A stretch of 38,676 nucleotides of DNA from Blautia sp. (GCA_017463155.1 JAFTPT010000019.1:1-38676), one strand, 5' to 3'; positions 1 through 7,578 are shown, numbered from the stretch's first letter. The notes: generated by a model not told the origin, from the sequence alone. Numbers and translations: made by a program.

Positions 1-105
1 AGAGCCTGTTCCGAATGACATATTCCTGCTGAAATGTCGCACTGCGCTGAGTCCCTTCTGAATGCTCTCCTGATAGCCGTTCGGTATTTTTGTTTTCAAA
101 ATCAT
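1..105 (-). CDS. Possible partial gene running off the left edge
   Basis: A stop-free frame starts at an ATG at 105 on the minus strand, five bases after the stop of the gene upstream. An AAGGTG sequence six bases before it could serve as ribosome binding site. The frame continues to the window edge (35 codons, beginning MILKTKIPNG). A second open frame, from an ATG at 130 overlapping the upstream gene, also reaches the edge and is hydrophilic, so the true frame is unresolved. I do not recognise the product. The tight spacing suggests co-transcription with the flavin/ferredoxin gene. Confidence 0.25.
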   Translation of the reverse strand, partial: MILKTKIPNGYQESIQKGLSAVRHFSRNMSFGTGS

Positions 106-110
106 CCAGT

Positions 111-731
111 TCACCTTCTTTCCACCGCATCTACAGGACAAGCCGTCATACAGTTACCACAATGCAAACAGTGTTCCTGTTCAATCAAAAACGGCATTCC
201 GTCCTGAATGATACAATTCTGCGGACAAACCGCTGCGCAGCTTCCACAACCAATACATGTTTCAGTAATGAAGTAACCCTCTGCCTTTTTCACCACGCCT
301 CCAAAGGTAAAAGAGTCACGCTCTATCGGTTTCTTCGAAAGATCAAACCACTCGCCGCTGCCTTCATAAATCTGGAACACCGTCAGAGCCTGCATAGACT
401 CCACTGTGGGATATATCTTGCGCATATACGGATTTTTCTCGAACAGTTCCGGAATCTTATCATATCCAAGTTCCCGAACCCTTCCACGGATAGACACAGC
501 CACACTGCTCATGGTATCCTCACCCTTCATTGCAGTCAGGGCAAGAAACTCTCTTTTCTTCAACCTGTCATAAAAGCCTTTGCCCTTTGCTGTGAGGAAA
601 TACAAACTATTTTCATCACTATCCATCATATCGATTGCTGCCGTCACAGGAAGGCCTTCGTCATCAACGGTGGCTACAATCGTTCGATGTATTTCATTTG
701 CAATATAGTCAAGATATTCTTTTGTTTCCAT
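111..731 (-). CDS. Pyridoxamine-5'-phosphate-oxidase-fold protein fused to a 2[4Fe-4S] ferredoxin domain
   Basis: The 206-residue protein has two parts. Residues 1 to about 140 look like the split beta-barrel FMN-binding fold of the pyridoxamine phosphate oxidase superfamily (opening METKEYLDYIANEIHRTIVA). The C-terminal 60 residues carry two clustered cysteine motifs, CIGCGSCAAVCP and CLHCGNCMTACP, each expected to hold a [4Fe-4S] cluster. This makes a soluble flavin and iron-sulfur electron carrier or reductase. The substrate cannot be told from sequence, and true PNP oxidase activity is unlikely. It lies 57 bases after the Rrf2 regulator gene on the same strand, with a possible weak terminator between them, so it is probably under the same redox-type control. 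An AAGGAGG lies about ten bases before the ATG. Confidence 0.8.
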   Translation of the reverse strand: METKEYLDYIANEIHRTIVATVDDEGLPVTAAIDMMDSDENSLYFLTAKGKGFYDRLKKREFLALTAMKGEDTMSSVAVSIRGRVRELGYDKIPELFEKNPYMRKIYPTVESMQALTVFQIYEGSGEWFDLSKKPIERDSFTFGGVVKKAEGYFITETCIGCGSCAAVCPQNCIIQDGMPFLIEQEHCLHCGNCMTACPVDAVERR

Positions 732-752
732 GTCAAATGCCTCCTTAGAAAA

Positions 753-781
753 GAACTCCGAAGCAGTCTGCTCCGGAGTCC
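753..781 (-). terminator. Hairpin between the Rrf2 gene and the flavin/ferredoxin gene
   Basis: On the minus strand GGACTCCGGAGCAG pairs with CTGCTTCGGAGTTC, allowing G-U pairs, and is followed by CTTTTC. It sits just after the Rrf2 stop. It may be a partial terminator that lowers expression of the downstream gene, or only an RNA-stabilising stem. Confidence 0.4.
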
Positions 782-788
782 CATTTTG

Positions 789-1229
789 TCAGGCTTCTTT
801 TGCGAGAATATCCTGCATTCCCGTCTTTAAATCCGCTATCGTGTATTTTCTCATTTCATCCTCCATAGCGGTTTGGATGCCTTTCAATTTGTCATCCAAA
901 AGGGCGTGGATATTTTTACCTACAGGACACTGTGTACTTGGATTCTCGTGGAAATGAAACAGTCCTTCATCATTTACACAGTCAACCGCCTTATAAACAT
1001 CGTAAAAAGTGATTTCATTCAGTTTTTTAACAAGCGTTATACCGCTTTTACCCTGACTGATGTCGATAATCCCCGCTTCCTTGAGATTGCCCATAACATT
1101 CCGGACAATGACAGGATTAGCGCCTACGCTGCCCGCCAGAAAATTACTCGTCACCTTTTCGCTGTCTTTGAAATAATCGATAGCGGTAATGATATGTACA
1201 GCTATCGTAAATCTGCTTGTAATCTGCAT
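789..1229 (-). CDS. Rrf2-family transcriptional regulator (YwnA-like)
   Basis: The 146-residue protein is the usual size for Rrf2 regulators. It has the N-terminal winged helix (MQITSRFTIAVHIITAIDYF, then a recognition-helix region around SVGANPVIVRNVMGNLKEAG) and the wing segment GIIDISQGKSGI. It lacks the three-cysteine iron-sulfur signature of IscR and NsrR. Two separate cysteines remain (VDC and TQC), so thiol-based sensing is possible but not shown. The ATG at 1229 follows GGAGAAGAGGCA. Its promoter carries inverted repeats that recur at the NAD(P)-binding gene upstream on the same strand, so it probably represses both itself and that gene. In Bacillus subtilis ywnA and ywnB encode the same pair of families. 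Confidence 0.88.
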   Translation of the reverse strand: MQITSRFTIAVHIITAIDYFKDSEKVTSNFLAGSVGANPVIVRNVMGNLKEAGIIDISQGKSGITLVKKLNEITFYDVYKAVDCVNDEGLFHFHENPSTQCPVGKNIHALLDDKLKGIQTAMEDEMRKYTIADLKTGMQDILAKEA

Positions 1230-1265
1230 TGCCTCTTCTCCACTCCGTTCCGGTCCGCACTGAAC

Positions 1266-1284
1266 ATGCGTCCACTGGACGCAT
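1266..1284 (-). other. Perfect 19-bp palindrome in the Rrf2 gene leader
   Basis: ATGCGTCCA-G-TGGACGCAT lies in the short 5' untranslated region. On the minus strand its first bases form an ATG at 1284 preceded by an excellent AGGAGGGCACT, better than the binding site of the regulator itself. The resulting frame overlaps the regulator start out of frame and runs for about 44 codons. It could be an RNA stem that hides the upstream start, or another operator. The function is unknown. Confidence 0.4.
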
Positions 1285-1296
1285 AGTGCCCTCCTG

Positions 1297-1345
1297 CTTG
1301 TAATATAACGTTTTACAAGAAGCCTGTCAATGCAGATATTACAAG
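1297..1345 (-). promoter_or_regulatory. Promoter of the Rrf2 gene with two operator half-site pairs
   Basis: On the minus strand TTGACA (1325-1330) and TATATT (1302-1307) are 17 bases apart, a near-consensus sigma-A promoter. A perfect inverted repeat, CTTGTAA-N9-TTACAAG, covers 1297-1319 over the -10 region. A weaker copy, CTTGTAA-N9-TGACAGG, covers 1323-1345 over the -35 region. Binding at either would block polymerase, which suggests autoregulation. Confidence 0.75.
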
Positions 1346-1355
1346 CTGTCGCAAA

Positions 1356-1988
1356 TTATTCTCTCACTACACTGATACGCTGCTGGGTGTGGTCACCCTT
1401 TTCGATCTCATCTACCATAGCGATGGCATAATCCGCATAGCTGATAATGCTCTCGCCCTTGCTGTTCAGTGTAAGCTCCTCGCCAGCAAGGATATACTTT
1501 CCGCTGCGCTCACCGTCTGCCTGGAAGTCTCCAGCAGGGCTGATGAATGTCCACTTCACGTCATTTCTCTCACGCAGCTTGGCAAGCTCCTCGCCCTGTG
1601 CCTTTGCAAGCGGGAGGAACATGGCCGGGAAGTCTGCACCATCACTGACAACAGCCGTATGCTCCGGATTTACGAAGAGGCTGCCTGCACCACCAACGAT
1701 CAGAAGACGGGTGTCAGTTCCTGCAAGGATGTCGCATAGATGCTGGGAAGTATTCACATGACCGTCCAACTTATCCTCTTCCCATGCGCCAAAGCCGTCC
1801 ACCACTGCATCAAAGCCAGCCAGATCTTCCTTCGTAAGATCCATGATGTCCTTCTGAACATAATCGGAAGCCGCCGTCTTGTTCTCTGCTCCGCGACCGA
1901 ATGCCTTAACCTCGAACCCTCTGTCCAATGCTTCCTTGACAACTTTCTGAGCTACGCGTCCGTTTGCTGCTACTACTGCAATCTTCAT
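1356..1988 (-). CDS. NAD(P)-binding protein of the NmrA/YwnB-like SDR family
   Basis: The 210-residue protein has an N-terminal Rossmann fold with a modified dinucleotide motif (MKIAVVAANGRVAQKVVKEA). Acidic and glycine segments typical of atypical short-chain dehydrogenases (VDGFGAWEED, LLIVGGAGSLF) follow. The classic catalytic YxxxK is not evident. Members of this family act as redox-sensing proteins or as flavin or quinone reductases, but a substrate cannot be assigned. It is transcribed from its own consensus promoter flanked by two Rrf2-type operators and sits just upstream of the regulator gene on the same strand. GGAGGATTTC precedes the ATG. Confidence 0.82.
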   Translation of the reverse strand: MKIAVVAANGRVAQKVVKEALDRGFEVKAFGRGAENKTAASDYVQKDIMDLTKEDLAGFDAVVDGFGAWEEDKLDGHVNTSQHLCDILAGTDTRLLIVGGAGSLFVNPEHTAVVSDGADFPAMFLPLAKAQGEELAKLRERNDVKWTFISPAGDFQADGERSGKYILAGEELTLNSKGESIISYADYAIAMVDEIEKGDHTQQRISVVRE

Positions 1989-2022
1989 GATGAAATCCTC
2001 CTTGTGAATTCTGGTTACTAAT

Positions 2023-2092
2023 CTTGTAATCCTTTCGGTTACAAGTTGATTATATAGGAGAGCAGCGCACTTGTCAATAGTTTTATTACAAG
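2023..2092 (-). promoter_or_regulatory. Promoter of the NAD(P)-binding gene with duplicated Rrf2-type operator
   Basis: TTGACA (2072-2077) and TATAAT (2049-2054) on the minus strand are separated by exactly 17 bases, a perfect sigma-A consensus. CTTGTAA-N9-TTACAAG lies just downstream of the -10 (2023-2045). CTTGTAA-N9-TGACAAG (2070-2092) covers the -35. The layout matches that at 1297-1345. Confidence 0.8.
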
Positions 2093-2107
2093 TTTTTTCA
2101 AAAAATT

Positions 2108-2134
2108 TTCCGGACGCTTTTTGTGCATCCGGAA
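2108..2134 (-). terminator. Intrinsic terminator downstream of the rRNA methyltransferase gene
   Basis: On the minus strand TTCCGGATGC, loop ACAAAAA, then GCGTCCGGAA form a ten-pair stem (one G-U) followed by AATTTTTT. It lies about 210 bases after the methyltransferase stop and just before the operator region at 2070-2092. Confidence 0.65.
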
Positions 2135-2149
2135 TTTATATTTTATTCT

Positions 2150-2233
2150 GACATCTATCTCACAGCCACAACTCCCCGACATCTAACTCGGCAACTCAAC
2201 TATGTGACATCTATCGTGGCAACTCAACTCTCA
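2150..2233. repeat. Three tandem 28-bp imperfect repeats
   Basis: GACATCTA begins at 2150, 2178 and 2206, giving an exact 28-base period. Units two and three also share GGCAACTCAAC, and unit one is more diverged. There are no unique spacers, so this is not a CRISPR array. The repeats lie in a 355-base gene-free stretch (1989-2343). That stretch otherwise holds the operator region, the terminator at 2108-2134, and a featureless segment from 2234. I do not recognise the repeat family. Confidence 0.75.
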
Positions 2234-2343
2234 CACTTTTTGAGCCGGATTGCCCTTGGATAAGTTACCGAGAAGCGTTTGGTCTGCCCGATGCCAAATT
2301 TGCCCGATTGCCAAAAAACCGCAGTATACTTAAGCTTTCGCGG

Positions 2344-3753
2344 CTATTTTCCTTCGACCCTTGACATCAATACTACTGTCTCAACATGCACCGTCTGACA
2401 AAACTGATCCACGCAGCACACTCTTCGGACCTCATAGCCGGCTTTTTGAAATTCCGGCAGGTCCCTGGCCAGGCTGGTCACCTTGCAGGAGATGTACACG
2501 ATCTTTTCCACGCCGTAGGCAAGGATCTTTGGGAGCGCCTTTGGATGGATGCCGTCCCTGGGCGGATCCAGGATGATGAGATCCGGCTTCTCGTTCAGCT
2601 CGTCCAGCACCTTCAGCACATCGCCGGCAATGAAGCTGCAGTTGGAAAGCCCGTTCATGGCCGCGTTTTCCCGGGCGGCTTCCACCGCTTCCTCCACGAT
2701 CTCGACACCGATCACTTTCCCGGCAACGGACGCAGCCAGCTGGGCGATCGTCCCCGTCCCGCTGTAAAGGTCAAACACGACCTGATCCTTTGTATTGCCT
2801 ATATAATCCCGGACCACGGAGTACAGGATCTCGGCCGCGCCTGAATTCGGCTGGAAAAAGGAGAAAGAGGAAATGCAGAACCGAAGGCCCAGCAGCGTCT
2901 CGTAAAAATGGTCCTTGCCCCAGAGTATCCGCGTCTCATCGCTTCGTACAACGTCAGCCATGGCATCGTTGATCATATGAAGGATCCCGACGATCTTTCC
3001 CTCGAGGGGGAGCGCCAGGATCTCCGAAACGAGAGGCTGCAGGTCATGCGTCTCCTGGCTGGTCGTCACCAGATGGACCAGGACCTCCCCGGTAAACGTG
3101 CTTCTCCGAAGAAGCAGATGCCGAAGATACCCTTCGTGTCGTATTTTATGATAGTAGGAAGTCCCCGCCTTTTCAAAGAACGTGAGGACACACCGGAGGA
3201 TTGCCGTCATGTCCTCATGGACCAGCCGGCAGTCTGCCGTTGTCAGCACATCGTATGTGCTTCCCTTCTTGTGGAGGCCCAGCGTAAGCGGGCCGTCCTT
3301 ACAGGCATCTCCGAACGAGAACTCCATTTTATTCCGGTACCCGAATTCCCGCGGGCTGCCATGGATCCCTTCAAACGGAAGCTCCTTCCCGGCCGCCTCC
3401 GTCAGGATCTCCCGGACCTGCCGTTCCTTCATGTGAAGCTGTTCCTCGTAGGACATGGTCTGGTACATACATCCGCCGCAGGCAGGAAATACGCTGCACA
3501 GAGGATCCCGGGTCTCCAGCGGGGACTTTTCCAGCACCTCCAGAAGGCAGCCCTCCAGCCTGTCCCCTCGTTTTTTGTTGATGCGGAATCGGACCTTCTG
3601 CCCGGGTATCCCGTTTTTTACCGTGACCGTCCGACCTTCCAGGCAGACCCTGCCTTTGTTCGGAAAGTCGACTCTTTCAATGATCCCTTCAAATTCTTCG
3701 CCTTTTTTCATCTCTTCAAAAAGGGCTGCCGCATCCGCATTGTTTCCCTGCAT
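2344..3753 (-). CDS. rlmD: 23S rRNA (uracil-C5)-methyltransferase, RlmD/RlmCD type
   Basis: The 469-residue protein methylates uridines of 23S rRNA using S-adenosylmethionine. An N-terminal TRAM-like RNA-binding domain (residues about 16-75) is followed by an iron-sulfur cluster signature with C86, C92, C95 and C175. The SAM-binding motif is VFDLYSGTGTIAQ. Catalytic motifs are DPPRDGIHPKAL and YISCKVTSLARDL, with the cysteine of SCK as the expected nucleophile, and the C-terminal signature HVETVVLMSR. The precise uridine target (1939, 747 or both) cannot be told. The start at 3753 is the first ATG and has only a weak binding site; an internal ATG near residue 15 is possible. It follows a small acidic membrane protein gene and probably shares its promoter. 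Confidence 0.88.
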   Translation of the reverse strand: MQGNNADAAALFEEMKKGEEFEGIIERVDFPNKGRVCLEGRTVTVKNGIPGQKVRFRINKKRGDRLEGCLLEVLEKSPLETRDPLCSVFPACGGCMYQTMSYEEQLHMKERQVREILTEAAGKELPFEGIHGSPREFGYRNKMEFSFGDACKDGPLTLGLHKKGSTYDVLTTADCRLVHEDMTAILRCVLTFFEKAGTSYYHKIRHEGYLRHLLLRRSTFTGEVLVHLVTTSQETHDLQPLVSEILALPLEGKIVGILHMINDAMADVVRSDETRILWGKDHFYETLLGLRFCISSFSFFQPNSGAAEILYSVVRDYIGNTKDQVVFDLYSGTGTIAQLAASVAGKVIGVEIVEEAVEAARENAAMNGLSNCSFIAGDVLKVLDELNEKPDLIILDPPRDGIHPKALPKILAYGVEKIVYISCKVTSLARDLPEFQKAGYEVRRVCCVDQFCQTVHVETVVLMSRVEGK

Positions 3754-3797
3754 ACTGCGACAGCCCTGTTCCTTTTCTGTTGTATTTGGTCAGATGA

Positions 3798-4094
3798 TCA
3801 CTCTTCTTCGTCCGTACCGTCCGCGGAATCCTCGGTGTCAGCCTCGTCAGCGTCAGATTCATCCTCGTCGGTCTCTTCCTCGAAATAGTCATCGAAGTCG
3901 TCATCAAAATCGTCTTCGAAGTCCTCCAGATAGTCCGGTGTAAAGAATTTGTAGACTGCGAACGCGATCGCGACCACCGCCACCACTGCACCGATGATAG
4001 CCAGGATCCAGAGAACCTTGTTCTTTTTCTCCTCGTCCTCTTTTTTGTTGATCGCCGCTACCAGTTCTTCCAGTTTCTTTTTGCTGAATTCCAT
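3798..4094 (-). CDS. Small single-pass membrane protein with a very acidic tail
   Basis: The 98-residue protein starts at the ATG at 4094, placed eight bases after GGAAGGAAGG. A GTG nine bases earlier is too close to that site. A lysine-rich N-terminus (about 24 residues) is followed by one membrane segment (VLWILAIIGAVVAVVAIAFA) and then about 50 residues composed almost wholly of Asp and Glu. By the positive-inside rule the acidic tail would be outside the membrane. Similar small proteins are common in Lachnospiraceae, but no function is known to me. It sits between pcrA and rlmD with its own promoter. Confidence 0.75.
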   Translation of the reverse strand: MEFSKKKLEELVAAINKKEDEEKKNKVLWILAIIGAVVAVVAIAFAVYKFFTPDYLEDFEDDFDDDFDDYFEEETDEDESDADEADTEDSADGTDEEE

Positions 4095-4162
4095 ACCAGG
4101 CACCTTCCTTCCGTGTAATCATCCTTCGCATGTACGGTCATCCGCACATTCAAGCTGGATAT

Positions 4163-4191
4163 ATTATAACATAATCCACTGTATATTGCTA
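4163..4191 (-). promoter_or_regulatory. Promoter for the small membrane protein and rlmD
   Basis: TATAAT (4163-4168) with TAGCAA (4186-4191) at 17-base spacing lies just after the pcrA stop, on the minus strand. The -35 is weak. Confidence 0.5.
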
Positions 4192-4195
4192 TCAT

Positions 4196-6430
4196 TTACT
4201 TGACTTTTTTGAGCTTGGCAAAGCTGGCGAACATTTTCTTGACGCCGGCCCTGTCGAATTCCACCGTCACTTCGTAATCACGGCCGCCCGAGACGATGTT
4301 TTTGACGACGCCGGTACCGAATTTTGTGTGCAGGACCGTATCACCGACCTCATAATCCAGCGGTCCGGCGTTTTTAACCTGGAAGTCCCGGGACTGATAT
4401 GGTCTTGACTGAAAGATCTGCCGCATCTGGGCCAAAGTACTGTTTTTTCCGGCTGCCTCGGTAAAGGCCGGTTTCTTTTCCTGGATGGTATGACCCAGAT
4501 CCACCAGTTCTCTCGGGATCTCATGCACAAACCTCGAGACCCGGTTGAACTGGGTCTCCCCCCGGATCATCCGCTGTCTGGCACAGGTCATCGTCAACTG
4601 TTTCATGGCACGGGTGATCCCCACATAGCAGAGCCTCCGTTCTTCCTCCATCTCGGAATCGTTCCCGCTCATGATCGTCGAGTACCCCGGAAAAACGCCA
4701 TCCTCCATCCCGGTCATAAAAACGTACGGGAACTCAAGGCCCTTCGCGCTGTGGAGCGTCATCAGCAGTACATAATCCTGGGCGGGATCCACCGTATCGA
4801 TGTCCGATACCAGCGCGATCTCCTCCAGAAAGCCGGAAAGCGTCGCGCTCTCCTCCTGCTCCGCCATGGCGTCCTGGTATGCCTGTGCCTTTGTGATCAG
4901 CTCATTGATGTTCTCGATCCGGGCCTCGGCCTCGTCGGTTCCTTCCTCCTCCAGTTCCCGGACATAACCGGTCAGGTCAATGACCTCCTCCAGCAGTTCG
5001 CGGACCGTGTAGACCTCCGCCTTGCTCCGGAGAGAGCGGATAAAGGAGACAAAATCGTTGATCTTTGTGCGGCTCCGGCCGACGGACGGAATCTCCTCCG
5101 CAAGTCCCAGCGCGTCAAAAAAGCTGATGTTCATCTGATCGGCGTAGTCCTGGATGCGGCCCTGTGTGGTATCTCCGATCCCCCGGCGCGGCACATTCAG
5201 GATCCGGCGGACCGCCAGATCATCCCTGGCGTTGTCGACCGTCTTCAGGTAGGACAGCAGGTCCTTGACCTCCCGGCGGGAATAGAAATTGATGCCGCCA
5301 ACGATCTTGTAGGGAATGTTCGCCATCAGGAGTTTTTCTTCAAAGACGCGTGACTGGGCGTTGGTCCGGTAAAGGACCGCGCAGTCACGATACTGGCAGG
5401 TGCCTTCCCTCCGTCCGCTGCTGATCTCCCCGACGACATACTCCGCCTCCTCATACGCGTTCAGGAACTGTCGGAAATGGACCTTGTCGCCCTCCTCGTT
5501 GGCCGTCCAGAGCGTCTTGTCCTTGCGTTCTTCATTGTTGGCGATCACATGGTTGGCGGCCTGCAGGATCCTGCCGGTAGAACGGTAATTCTGTTCAAGC
5601 CTGATCACCTTCGCATTCGGAAAATGATTCTCGAATTCAAGAATATTGCGGATGTTCGCGCCGCGGAACCGGTAGATGGACTGGTCGTCGTCTCCTACCA
5701 CACACAGATTCTCGTAGCGGGATGCCAGAAGGCTGATCAGCCGGAACTGCGCAGTGTTGGTATCCTGGTACTCATCCACCATAATATAACGGAACCGTTC
5801 CTGGTAGTATTCAAGAACCTGAGGATGCTTTTCAAAGAGCTCCACGGTCTTCACAAGCAGGTCATCGAAATCCAGTGCGTTGTTCTTTTTGAGGACGGAC
5901 TGGTATTCCCGGTACACCTCCGCGACCTTCCGGGCCGTATAGTCGCCCCGCGCTTCCTTCTCGACATCGTCCGGGGTAAGCAGTTCGTCCTTCGCATGGG
6001 AGATCTCGGAGAGCAGCATACGTTCCTTGTAGACTTTGGTGTCGATGTTCAGGGTACGGCAGGCCTCCTTGACCACCGTCTTCTGGTCATCCGTATCATA
6101 GATGGCAAAATGATTGTCAAAACCCAGAAAATCAATATGCCTACGGAGGATCCTCACGCAGGCAGAGTGAAAGGTCGATACCCAGATGCTCTCCGAGCCC
6201 ATCCCTACCAGGCGGTCAACTCTCTCACGCATCTCCCCGGCTGCCTTATTCGTAAAGGTGATCGCCAGGATGTTCCAGGGATTTATCCCCTTTTCCTCGA
6301 TCAGGCAGGCGATCCTGTGGGTCAGGACCCGCGTTTTGCCCGAGCCGGCGCCGGCCAGGATCAGCAGCGGACCTTCCGTACAAAGAACCGCCTCTTTCTG
6401 AGGCGGATTCAGTTCATCATAAATACTCAT
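4196..6430 (-). CDS. pcrA: ATP-dependent DNA helicase PcrA (UvrD/Rep family)
   Basis: The 744-residue superfamily 1A helicase unwinds DNA in the 3'-5' direction in repair and plasmid replication and removes recombinase filaments. Visible motifs are the Q motif (LNPPQKEAV), Walker A LAGAGSGKT, Ia (ITFTNKAAGEM), Walker B VDEYQDTN, III (VVGDDDQSIYRFRGA), IV (LEQNYRST), V (LMTLHSAKGLEFPYVF) and VI (EERRLCYVGITRA). The C-terminal tail (VGDTVLHTKFGTGVV) is the Tudor-like segment that binds RNA polymerase in PcrA. Length is normal. AAGGAG precedes the ATG, and the gene is divergent from the DUF1836 gene. Confidence 0.95.
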   Translation of the reverse strand: MSIYDELNPPQKEAVLCTEGPLLILAGAGSGKTRVLTHRIACLIEEKGINPWNILAITFTNKAAGEMRERVDRLVGMGSESIWVSTFHSACVRILRRHIDFLGFDNHFAIYDTDDQKTVVKEACRTLNIDTKVYKERMLLSEISHAKDELLTPDDVEKEARGDYTARKVAEVYREYQSVLKKNNALDFDDLLVKTVELFEKHPQVLEYYQERFRYIMVDEYQDTNTAQFRLISLLASRYENLCVVGDDDQSIYRFRGANIRNILEFENHFPNAKVIRLEQNYRSTGRILQAANHVIANNEERKDKTLWTANEEGDKVHFRQFLNAYEEAEYVVGEISSGRREGTCQYRDCAVLYRTNAQSRVFEEKLLMANIPYKIVGGINFYSRREVKDLLSYLKTVDNARDDLAVRRILNVPRRGIGDTTQGRIQDYADQMNISFFDALGLAEEIPSVGRSRTKINDFVSFIRSLRSKAEVYTVRELLEEVIDLTGYVRELEEEGTDEAEARIENINELITKAQAYQDAMAEQEESATLSGFLEEIALVSDIDTVDPAQDYVLLMTLHSAKGLEFPYVFMTGMEDGVFPGYSTIMSGNDSEMEEERRLCYVGITRAMKQLTMTCARQRMIRGETQFNRVSRFVHEIPRELVDLGHTIQEKKPAFTEAAGKNSTLAQMRQIFQSRPYQSRDFQVKNAGPLDYEVGDTVLHTKFGTGVVKNIVSGGRDYEVTVEFDRAGVKKMFASFAKLKKVK

Positions 6431-6461
6431 AGCGGCTCCTTATCGTACATATGTTCGTTTT

Positions 6462-6490
6462 ATTATACCCGATATACGGCTGCAGTGCAA
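6462..6490 (-). promoter_or_regulatory. pcrA promoter
   Basis: TTGCAC (6485-6490) and TATAAT (6462-6467) are 17 bases apart on the minus strand. The -35 is only nine bases from that of the divergent promoter at 6500-6528. Confidence 0.7.
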
Positions 6491-6499
6491 GAATAACTG

Positions 6500-6528
6500 T
6501 TTACAAGTAGTTTGAAAAACTATATAAT
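6500..6528 (+). promoter_or_regulatory. Promoter of the DUF1836 gene
   Basis: TTTACA (6500-6505) and TATAAT (6523-6528) have 17-base spacing. The expected transcript start is only about 15 bases before the ATG. Confidence 0.7.
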
Positions 6529-6548
6529 GAAGAGCAGAGGTGAATGAA

Positions 6549-7169
6549 ATGGATTCTCAAAGCAAAGACAACATCCGGAAAATTCTTGATATCCTGGGCG
6601 GGATCGACTATATCAGGCCTGAGGATCTGCCGAATATCAGCCTGTACATGGATCAGGTGACGACCTTTATGGAAGAACAGCTTTCCGCCACAAAGCGTCA
6701 CAAGGATGACAAGATCCTCACCAAGACCATGATCAACAACTATGCCAAGAACAAGCTGCTTCCCTCTCCGGACAAGAAACGCTATTCCAAAGAGCACCTG
6801 CTGATGCTGCTCTTTATCTACTATTTCAAGAACATCCTTTCGATCAGTGACATCCAGACGCTTCTGGGGCCGATCACGGATAAATACTTCCAGTCCGGCA
6901 CGGATCACGATATGACCTACGTCTATAACGAGATCTTCAGCTCGATCGAAAAGCAGGAGGATTACCTGCAGAAGGATCTTCTCCGCCGGTACCGGTTCGC
7001 GGAGTCCACCTTCGAGGATGCGGCGCCGGAGGACAGGGATTTCCTGAGGCAGTTTTCCTTTATCTGTCTGCTGAGCGTTGATGTCTATATCAAAAAAATG
7101 CTCGTGGAGCGGATCATCGATCAGATGGATATCTCTGCCGCTCCCGAAAAAAAGCGTAAAAAAGACTGA
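6549..7169 (+). CDS. DUF1836 domain protein (putative MerR-like regulator)
   Basis: The 206-residue protein matches the DUF1836 family of Firmicutes. The core segment (ILTKTMINNYAKNKLLPSP, then KRYSKEHLLMLLFIYYFKNI) resembles a winged helix with a MerR-type arrangement. It is probably a DNA-binding regulator, with unknown targets. The ATG at 6549 lies eight bases after AGAGG; a GTG at 6540 in the same frame is less well placed. Transcribed away from pcrA and followed by a strong hairpin. Confidence 0.8.
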   Translation: MDSQSKDNIRKILDILGGIDYIRPEDLPNISLYMDQVTTFMEEQLSATKRHKDDKILTKTMINNYAKNKLLPSPDKKRYSKEHLLMLLFIYYFKNILSISDIQTLLGPITDKYFQSGTDHDMTYVYNEIFSSIEKQEDYLQKDLLRRYRFAESTFEDAAPEDRDFLRQFSFICLLSVDVYIKKMLVERIIDQMDISAAPEKKRKKD

Positions 7170-7193
7170 TCTGACGGAACAGATCACCGGAAT

Positions 7194-7231
7194 GAACCGA
7201 AGGGCAGGATCCTGATCCTGCCCTTCGGTTC
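7194..7231. terminator. Strong hairpin between convergent genes
   Basis: An 18-base arm starting GAACCGAAGG at 7194 pairs perfectly with 7214-7231 (ending CTTCGGTTC). The following U-rich stretch is weak (CGTTCTCTATT). It probably ends both the DUF1836 gene and the YerC-like gene. Confidence 0.7.
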
Positions 7232-7266
7232 GTTCTCTATTCCGTCATTCCCATGATGAGTGCCGG

Positions 7267-7578
7267 TCATTCCTCTGGTTTTCTTTCGGGTCTGCCTTCC
7301 ATTCTGGCGAAAACCATCTCATACCCGTCATTCCCGTAATTGAGGGAACGGTTGACACGGCTGATCGTCGCGGTGGAGGCACCGGTCTTTTCGGAGATGT
7401 CAAGATAAGTCCGCTTATCCATCAGCATCCTGGCGACCTCAAACCGCTGTGAAAGGGAAAGCAGTTCATTGATCGTACAGACATCTTCAAAAAAGGTGTA
7501 GCATTCTTCTTTTGTTTCAAGGCACAGGATCGCCTCAAACAGGTGATCGACGGCCTCAGTCCTGATCTTTTTGCTCAT
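7267..7578 (-). CDS. YerC/YecD family TrpR-like regulator
   Basis: The 103-residue protein belongs to the TrpR-related YerC/YecD family. It contains the Trp-repressor-like helix-turn-helix: helices around LLSLSQRFEVARML, then YLDISEKTGASTATISRVNRS. No tryptophan-binding role is established for these proteins, and the ligand is unknown. It is a single gene with its own promoter, convergent to the DUF1836 gene. Its promoter region has a duplicated TTAG-N4-CTAA motif, suggesting autoregulation by analogy with TrpR, whose operators are built on CTAG. Confidence 0.88.
   Translation of the reverse strand: MSKKIRTEAVDHLFEAILCLETKEECYTFFEDVCTINELLSLSQRFEVARMLMDKRTYLDISEKTGASTATISRVNRSLNYGNDGYEMVFARMEGRPERKPEE

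Noticed and set aside
2150-2233. Short CRISPR array
   Set aside because: The 28-base units are directly adjacent with no unique spacers, and no cas gene is present.
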